Shown piece by piece: positions 58,002-64,000 of a stretch of DNA of 64,000 bases. Position numbers and translations under genes: made by a program. Each line of letters opens with the position of its first letter. Position 1 is the stretch's first letter. The notes under the pieces were generated by a model. The model saw only the letters and a list, made by a program, of their open reading frames with translations, was not told where the DNA came from and did not search any database. Source of the DNA: Denticeps clupeoides (lineage: Eukaryota > Chordata > Actinopteri > Clupeiformes > Denticipitidae); assembly GCF_900700375.1 (NCBI RefSeq), contig NW_021629815.1, positions 1 to 64,000 of the forward strand. The letters run 5' to 3'.

Positions 58002-58074
58002 GTTTCTGTGGTGTAGTGGTTATCACGTTCGCATAACAAGCGAAAAGTTCTCGGTTCGATACCGAGCAGAAACA
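58002..58074 (+). tRNA. tRNA-Val(AAC), unit 1, diverged
   Basis: 73 nt. Acceptor GTTTCTG/CAGAAAC and T-arm CTCGG/CCGAG pair fully. The anticodon loop is ATAACAA where the other copies have CTAACAC, and the variable region reads AAGTTC instead of GGTCC. The anticodon is still AAC, but positions 32 and 38 are changed; possibly decaying. Confidence 0.8.
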
Positions 58075-58393
58075 ATCCCTGTTTTTCCTTTGCATTAAAA
58101 TACTGACTCCCAGCAAAGCATCAAGCAGCTATGCAAGTGGCTGTCATTGCTTTGTTTCGTAAAACACAACACTGTCCATATTAATCCTGTAGAGTGCAAT
58201 CAGTCTGCGCTCTGAAGTGATCTTAAATGAAACACAAAAGGTCAAGCAAACTAGATTTTGTTTTTTAATTCCTCTGGGCATTTTTCTTTCTTTATTATAC
58301 AATATGCAATGCATCCTAAACAATGCATATTATACAATGCAAAACGTTGGGTCTTAGTTTGAGAATCTTTTTGAACGTATTGGCCATATCCAA

Positions 58394-58467
58394 GTTTCTG
58401 TAGTGTAGTGGTTATCAACGTTCGCCTCACACGCGAAAGGTCCTCGGTTCGAAACCGGGCAGAAACA
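58394..58467 (+). tRNA. tRNA-Val(CAC), unit 1, one extra base
   Basis: 74 nt because of ATCAACGTT (one extra A at the D-arm/anticodon-stem junction) compared with ATCACGTT elsewhere. Other arms are intact. Possibly a pseudogene. Confidence 0.75.
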
Positions 58468-58646
58468 GCTTTTGTTTTTTTGTTTTGCACAAGGAGGCTT
58501 AAGAAGATATTTTGGTTTTGAGTGATTGCAAATTGTAACAAAGTATGCTGGTCTGGCTTTAAACTGGGCAGAAATGACATCATGTTTTCTGAGTACATTG
58601 ACAAGTTGTTTTTCCAAAACTGTAAACAAAGACCAAAAAAAAAGCA

Positions 58647-58718
58647 TGTTTCTGCCGGTTTCGAACCGAGAACCTCTCGCGTGTAAAGCAAATGTGATGA
58701 CCACTACACTACAGAAAC
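58647..58718 (-). tRNA. tRNA-Val(TAC), unit 1, one base short
   Basis: 72 nt. One C is missing from the 3' side of the T-stem, with further changes in the anticodon stem (TTTGC). A likely pseudogene at the array edge. Confidence 0.7.
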
Positions 58719-58971
58719 TCACAAGCCCATTGTCTGTTGGAATCACGTTTACCAGGTGCTCCAAATGTATCCTTGCCACACAACGAATCTTGTTTAATTG
58801 TATGACCTTGTGCTAAGAATTTAATTTAATTGAAACAATGAACAATAAGCAAGTTACCTTTGTGGTTTATTTCATTTGGATAATTTTCTTTAAGGACTTG
58901 ATATCTGAGGCCCCAAACAAGTTTGATCTTGTTTTTACCAGTTCTATAGAGAACCTGTGCTGTCATGTCAG

Positions 58972-59044
58972 GTTTCTGTGGTGTAGTGGTTATCACGTTC
59001 GCCTAACACGCGAAAGGTCCTCGGTTCGATACCGAGCAGAAACA
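58972..59044 (+). tRNA. tRNA-Val(AAC), unit 2
   Basis: 73 nt. Cloverleaf pairs in all arms; anticodon loop CTAACAC; B box GGTTCGATACC; a T5 terminator follows in CCCTGTTTTTC. Confidence 0.95.
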
Positions 59045-59362
59045 ATCCCTGTTTTTCTTTTGCATTATAATACTGACTCCCAGCAAAGCATCAAGCAGCT
59101 ATGCAAGTGGCTGTCATTGCTTTGTTTCGTAAAACACAACACTGTCCATATTAATCCTGTAGAGTGCAATCATTCTGCGCTCTGAAGTGATCTTAAATGA
59201 AACACAAAAGGTCAAGCAAACTAGTTTGTTTTTTGAAATCCTCTGGGCATTTTTCTTTCTTTATTATAAAATGCAAAGCATCCTAAACAATGCATATTAC
59301 ACAATGCAAAAACGTTGGGTCTTAGTTTGAGAATCTTTTGAAACGTATTGTGCCATATCCAA

Positions 59363-59435
59363 GTTTCTGTAGTGTAGTGGTTATCACGTTCGCCTCACAC
59401 GCGAAAGGTCCTCGGTTCGAAACCGGGCAGAAACA
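59363..59435 (+). tRNA. tRNA-Val(CAC), unit 2
   Basis: 73 nt. Anticodon loop CTCACAC; T-arm CTCGG/CCGGG with one T-G pair; T4 then T7 runs follow. Confidence 0.95.
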
Positions 59436-59613
59436 GCTTTTGTTTTTTTGTTTTGCACAAGGAGGCTTAAGAAGGTATTTTGGATTTGAGTGATTGCAAA
59501 TTGTAACAAAGTATGCTGGTCTGGCTTTAAACTGGGCAGAAATGACATCATGTTTTCTGAGTACATTGACAAGTTGTTTTTCCAAAACTGTAAACAAAGA
59601 CCAAAAAAAAGCA

Positions 59614-59686
59614 TGTTTCTGCCCGGTTTCGAACCGAGGACCTCTCGCGTGTAAAGCGAATGTGATGACCACTACACTACAGAAAC
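59614..59686 (-). tRNA. tRNA-Val(TAC), unit 2
   Basis: On the minus strand: GTTTCTGTAGTGTAGTGG start, anticodon loop TTTACAC, T-arm CTCGG/CCGGG. A T8 run directly downstream acts as terminator. Confidence 0.95.
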
Positions 59687-59940
59687 TCACAAGCCCATTG
59701 TCTGTTGGAATCACGTTTACCAGGTGCTCCAAAATGTATCCTTGCCACACAACGAATCTTGTTTAATTGTATGACCTTGTGCTAAGAATTTAATTCAATT
59801 GAAACAATGAACAATAAGCAAGTTACCTTTGTGGTTTATTTCATTTGGATATTTTTCTTTAAGGACTGGATATCTGAGGCCCCAAACAAGTTTGATCTTG
59901 TTTTTACCAGTTCTATAGAGAACCTGTGCTGTCATGTCAG

Positions 59941-60013
59941 GTTTCTGTGGTGTAGTGGTTATCACGTTCGCCTAACACGCGAAAGGTCCTCGGTTCGATA
60001 CCGAGCAGAAACA
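59941..60013 (+). tRNA. tRNA-Val(AAC), unit 3
   Basis: Same sequence as unit 2; all stems pair. Confidence 0.95.
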
Positions 60014-60331
60014 ATCCCTGTTTTTCCTTTGCATTAAAATACTGACTCCCAGCAAAGCATCAAGCAGCTATGCAAGTGGCTGTCATTGCTTTGTTTCGTA
60101 AAACACAACACTGTCCATATTAATCCTGTAGAGTGCAATCAGTCTGCGCTCTGAAGTGATCTTAAATGAAACACAAAAGGTCAAGCAAACTAGTTTTGTT
60201 TTTTGAAATCCTCTGGGCATTTTTCTTTCTTTATTATAAAATGCAAGCATCCTAAACAATGCATATTATACAATGCAAAAACGTTGGGTCTTAGTTTGAG
60301 AATCTTTTTGAACGTATTGTGCCATATCCAA

Positions 60332-60404
60332 GTTTCTGTAGTGTAGTGGTTATCACGTTCGCCTCACACGCGAAAGGTCCTCGGTTCGAAACCGGGCAGA
60401 AACA
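60332..60404 (+). tRNA. tRNA-Val(CAC), unit 3
   Basis: Same sequence as unit 2; intact. Confidence 0.95.
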
Positions 60405-60584
60405 GCTTTTGTTTTTTTGTTTTGCACAAGGAGGCTTAAGAAGGTATTTTGGATTTGAGTGATTGCAAATTGTAACAAAGTATGCTGGTCTGGCTTTAAA
60501 CTGGGCAGAAATGACATCATGTTTTCTGAGTACATTGACAAGTTGTTTTTCCAAAACTGTAAACAAAGACCAAAAAAAAAAGCA

Positions 60585-60657
60585 TGTTTCTGCCCGGTTT
60601 CGAACCGAGGACCTCTCGCGTGTAAAGCGAATGTGATGACCACTACACTACAGAAAC
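60585..60657 (-). tRNA. tRNA-Val(TAC), unit 3
   Basis: Same sequence as unit 2; the terminator T-run is two bases longer (10). Confidence 0.95.
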
Positions 60658-60910
60658 TCACAAGCCCATTGTCTGTTGGAATCACGTTTACCAGGTGCTC
60701 CAAAATGTATCCTTGCCACACAACGAATTTTGTTTAATTGAATGACCTTGTGCTAAGAATTTAATTCATTGAAACAATGAACAATAAGCAAGTTTCCTTT
60801 GTGGTTTATTTCATTTGGATATTTTTCTTTAAGGACTGGATATCTGAGGCCCCAAACAAGTTTGATCTTGTTTTTACCAGTTCTATAGAGAAACTGTGCT
60901 GTCATGTCAG

Positions 60911-60983
60911 GTTTCTGTGGTGTAGTGGTTATCACGTTCGCCTAACACGCGAAAGGTCCTCGGTTCGATACCGAGCAGAAACA
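60911..60983 (+). tRNA. tRNA-Val(AAC), unit 4
   Basis: Intact. The upstream flank has GAGAAACTG rather than GAGAACCTG. Confidence 0.95.
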
Positions 60984-61303
60984 ATCCCTGTTTTTCTTTT
61001 GCATTATAATACTGACTCCCAGCAAAGCATCAAGCAGCTATGCAAGTGGCTGTCATTGCTTTGTTTCGTAAAACACAACACTGTCCATATTAATCCTGTA
61101 GAGTGCAATCAGTCTGCGCTCTGAAGTGATCTTAAATGAAACACAAAAGGTCAAGCAAACTAGTTTTGTTTTTTGAAATCCTCTGGGCATTTTTCTTTCT
61201 TTATTATAAAATGCAAAGCATTCTTAAACAATGCATATTATACAATGCAAAAACGTTGGGTCTTAGTTTGAGAATCTTTTTGAACCTATTGTGCCATATC
61301 CAA

Positions 61304-61376
61304 GTTTCTGTAGTGTAGTGGTTATCACGTTCGCCTCACACGCGAAAGGTCCTCGGTTCGAAACCGGGCAGAAACA
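61304..61376 (+). tRNA. tRNA-Val(CAC), unit 4
   Basis: Intact; second terminator T-run is 8 long. Confidence 0.95.
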
Positions 61377-61557
61377 GCTTTTGTTTTTTTTGTTTTGCAC
61401 AAGGAGGCTTAAGAAGGTATTTTGGATTTGAGTGATTGCAAATTGTAACAAAGTATGCTGGTCTGGCTTTAAACTGGGCAGAAATGACATCATGTTTTCT
61501 GAGTACATTGACAAGTTGTTTTTCCAAAACTGTAAACAAAGACCAAAAAAAAAAGCA

Positions 61558-61630
61558 TGTTTCTGCCCGGTTTCGAACCGAGGACCTCTCGCGTGTAAAG
61601 CGAATGTGATGACCACTACACTACAGAAAC
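61558..61630 (-). tRNA. tRNA-Val(TAC), unit 4
   Basis: Intact; minus strand. Confidence 0.95.
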
Positions 61631-61886
61631 TCACAAGCCCATTGTCTGTTGGAATCACGTTTACCAGGTGCTCCAAAATGTATCCTTGCCACACAACGAA
61701 TCTTGTTTAATTGTATGACCTTGTGCTAAGAATTTAATTCAATTGAAACAATGAACAATAAGCAAGTTTACCTTTGTGGTTTATTTCATTTGGATATTTT
61801 TCTTTAAGGACTGGATATCTGAGGCCCCAAACAAGTTTGATCTTGTTTTTACCAGTTCTATAGAGAACCTGTGCTGTACATGTCAG

Positions 61887-61959
61887 GTTTCTGTGGTGTA
61901 GTGGTTATCACGTTCGCCTAACACGCGAAAGGTCCTCGGTTCGATACCGAGCAGAAACA
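61887..61959 (+). tRNA. tRNA-Val(AAC), unit 5
   Basis: Intact. The upstream flank has CTGTACATGTCAG, two bases longer than the others. Confidence 0.95.
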
Positions 61960-62278
61960 ATCCCTGTTTTTCTTTTGCATTATAATACTGACTCCCAGCA
62001 AAGCATCAAGCAGCTATGCAAGTGGCTGTCATTGCTTTGTTTCGTAAAACACAACACTGTCCATATTAATCCTGTAGAGTGCAATCAGTCTGCGCTCTGA
62101 AGTGATCTTAAATGAAACACAAAAGGTCAAGCAAACTAGTTTTGTTTTTTGAAATCCTCTGGGCATTTTTCTTTCTTTATTATACAATGCAAAGCATCCT
62201 AAACAATGCATATTATACAATGCAAAAACGTTGGGTCTTAGTTTGAGAATCTTTTTGAACCTATTGTGCCATATCCAA

Positions 62279-62351
62279 GTTTCTGTAGTGTAGTGGTTAT
62301 CACGTTCGCCTCACACGCGAAAGGTCCTCGGTTCGAAACCGGGCAGAAACA
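62279..62351 (+). tRNA. tRNA-Val(CAC), unit 5
   Basis: Intact. Confidence 0.95.
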
Positions 62352-62531
62352 GCTTTTGTTTTTTTGTTTTGCACAAGGAGGCTTAAGAAGGTATTTTGGA
62401 TTTGAGTGATTGCAAATTGTAACAAAGTATGCTGGTCTGGCTTTAAACTGGGCAGAAATGACATCATGTTTTCTGAGTACATTGACAAGTTGTTTTTCCA
62501 AAACTGTAAACAAAGACCAAAAAAAAAAGCA

Positions 62532-62604
62532 TGTTTCTGCCCGGTTTCGAACCGAGGACCTCTCGCGTGTAAAGCGAATGTGATGACCACTACACTACAG
62601 AAAC
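62532..62604 (-). tRNA. tRNA-Val(TAC), unit 5
   Basis: Intact; minus strand. The unit boundary after it has GGTGCTCGAAAAAATG, a private insertion. Confidence 0.95.
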
Positions 62605-62860
62605 TCACAAGCCCATTGTCTGTTGGAATCACGTTTACCAGGTGCTCGAAAAAATGTATCCTTGCCACACAACGAATCTTGTTTAATTGAATGACCTTGT
62701 GCTAAGAATTTAATTCATTTGAAACAATGAACAATAAGCAAGTTACCTTTGTGGTTTATTTCATTTGGATATTTTTCTTTAAGGACTGGATATCTGAAGC
62801 CCCAAACAAGTTTGATCTTGTTTTTACCAGTTCTATAGAGAACCTGTGCTGTCATGTCAG

Positions 62861-62933
62861 GTTTCTGTGGTGTAGTGGTTATCACGTTCGCCTAACACGC
62901 GAAAGGTCCTCGGTTCGATACCGAGCAGAAACA
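62861..62933 (+). tRNA. tRNA-Val(AAC), unit 6
   Basis: Intact. Confidence 0.95.
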
Positions 62934-63252
62934 ATCCCTGTTTTTCTTTTGCATTATAATACTGACTCCCAGCAAAGCATCAAGCAGCTATGCAAGTGGC
63001 TGTCATTGCTTTGTTTCGTAAAACACAACACTGTCCATATTAATCCTGTAGAGTGCAATCAGTCTGCGCTCTGAAGTGATCTTAAATGAAACACAAAAGG
63101 TCAAGCAAACTAGTTTTGTTTTTTGAAATCCTCTGGGCATTTTTCTTTCTTTATTATAAAATGCAAAGCATCCTAAACAATGCATATTATACAATGCAAA
63201 AACGTTGGGTCTTAGTTTGAGAATCTTTTTGAACCTATTGTGCCATATCCAA

Positions 63253-63325
63253 GTTTCTGTAGTGTAGTGGTTATCACGTTCGCCTCACACGCGAAAGGTC
63301 CTCGGTTCGAAACCGGGCAGAAACA
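63253..63325 (+). tRNA. tRNA-Val(CAC), unit 6
   Basis: Intact. Confidence 0.95.
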
Positions 63326-63505
63326 GCTTTTGTTTTTTTGTTTTGCACAAGGAGGCTTAAGAAGGTATTTTGGATTTGAGTGATTGCAAATTGTAACAAA
63401 GTATGCTGGTCTGGCTTTAAACTGGGCAGAAATGACATCATGTTTTCTGAGTACATTGACAAGTTGTTTTTCCAAAACTGTAAACAAAGACCAAAAAAAA
63501 AAGCA

Positions 63506-63578
63506 TGTTTCTGCCCGGTTTCGAACCGAGGACCTCTCGCGTGTAAAGCGAATGTGATGACCACTACACTACAGAAAC
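63506..63578 (-). tRNA. tRNA-Val(TAC), unit 6
   Basis: Intact; minus strand. Confidence 0.95.
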
Positions 63579-63832
63579 TCACAAGCCCATTGTCTGTTGG
63601 AATCACGTTTACCAGGTGCTCCAAAATGTATCCTTGCCACACAACGAATCTTGTTTAATTGTATGACCTTGTGCTAAGAATTTAATTCAATTGAAACAAT
63701 GAACAATAAGCAAGTTACCTTTGTGGTTTATTTCATTTGGATATTTTTCTTTAAGGACTGGATATCTGAGGCCCCAAACAAGTTTGATCTTGTTTTTACC
63801 AGTTCTATAGAGAACCTGTGCTGACATGTCAG

Positions 63833-63905
63833 GTTTCTGTGGTGTAGTGGTTATCACGTTCGCCTAACACGCGAAAGGTCCTCGGTTCGATACCGAGCAG
63901 AAACA
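63833..63905 (+). tRNA. tRNA-Val(AAC), unit 7
   Basis: Intact; the rest of this unit lies beyond the window. Confidence 0.95.
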
Positions 63906-64000
63906 ATCCCTGTTTTTCTTTTGCATTATAATACTGACTCCCAGCAAAGCATCAAGCAGCTATGCAAGTGGCTGTCATTGCTTTGTTTCGTAAAACACAA

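Larger units (their letters stand above)
57780..64000 (+). repeat. tRNA-Val tandem array, about 970-bp unit, 6.4 units
   Basis: Each unit holds tRNA-Val(AAC) +, then 391 bp on tRNA-Val(CAC) +, then 251 bp on tRNA-Val(TAC) on the minus strand, then 327 bp to the next AAC. Spacers are AT-rich with no other gene recognised. Units are nearly identical except the first. It runs off the right edge of the window. Confidence 0.93.

Noticed and set aside
57868-58098. Open frames of 60-146 codons in the tRNA array
   Set aside because: They run through tRNA genes and repeated spacers and recur every unit; no protein family seen.

Overview
The window reads as vertebrate, most likely ray-finned fish, nuclear DNA. 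The evidence is a captured Y-box protein 1 (YBX1) cDNA with a vertebrate-type 3' UTR, vertebrate-type valine tRNA genes, and a 5S rRNA/U2 snRNA mixed array of the kind described in several fish. There are no ordinary single-copy host genes. Almost everything is repeated non-coding RNA sequence, into which two LTR elements have inserted.

Layout. (1) 1-57766 is a composite tandem array. A monomer of about 279 bp (a 120-nt 5S rRNA-like gene plus a 159-bp spacer) occurs about 133 times. At irregular intervals an extra module of about 366 bp interrupts it and carries a U2 snRNA-like sequence (34 copies). Groups of 1 to 8 monomers between U2 modules give periods of about 650 to 2600 bp. The 5S-like copies fall into four subtypes, used below: A (starts GTGTACGGACAAACC), B (GTGTACGGACATGCC), C (GCTTACGGACATGCC) and D (GTGTATGGACAAACC). 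The 5S promoter half is close to canonical while the 5' half is strongly diverged. The U2-like copies keep the middle and 3' domains but lack the branch-site recognition segment and stem-loop IIb. (2) 10586-16074 is a young endogenous retrovirus inside the upstream part of one U2 module. It has identical 358-bp LTRs, a CATG target duplication, gag, a spliced host YBX1 cDNA with 3' UTR and A-tract where pol should be, and env remnants. (3) 43278-45794 is a GC-rich, incomplete LTR-retrotransposon-like fragment with one LTR. (4) 57767-57779 is a run of 13 N. (5) 57780-64000 is a second, unrelated tandem array with a unit of about 970 bp. Each unit carries three valine tRNA genes: AAC and CAC on the plus strand and TAC on the minus strand. 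There are 7, 6 and 6 copies.

The two arrays are both made of small structured-RNA genes (mostly Pol III) kept similar by unequal exchange and conversion. Whether the 5S-like and U2-like copies are expressed cannot be told from sequence. They look like a homogenised, diverged or pseudogenised family rather than the main functional 5S and U2 loci. The tRNA-Val genes look intact except in the first unit next to the gap. The most unusual feature is the retrovirus-borne YBX1 cDNA, which lies in the same frame directly behind gag.
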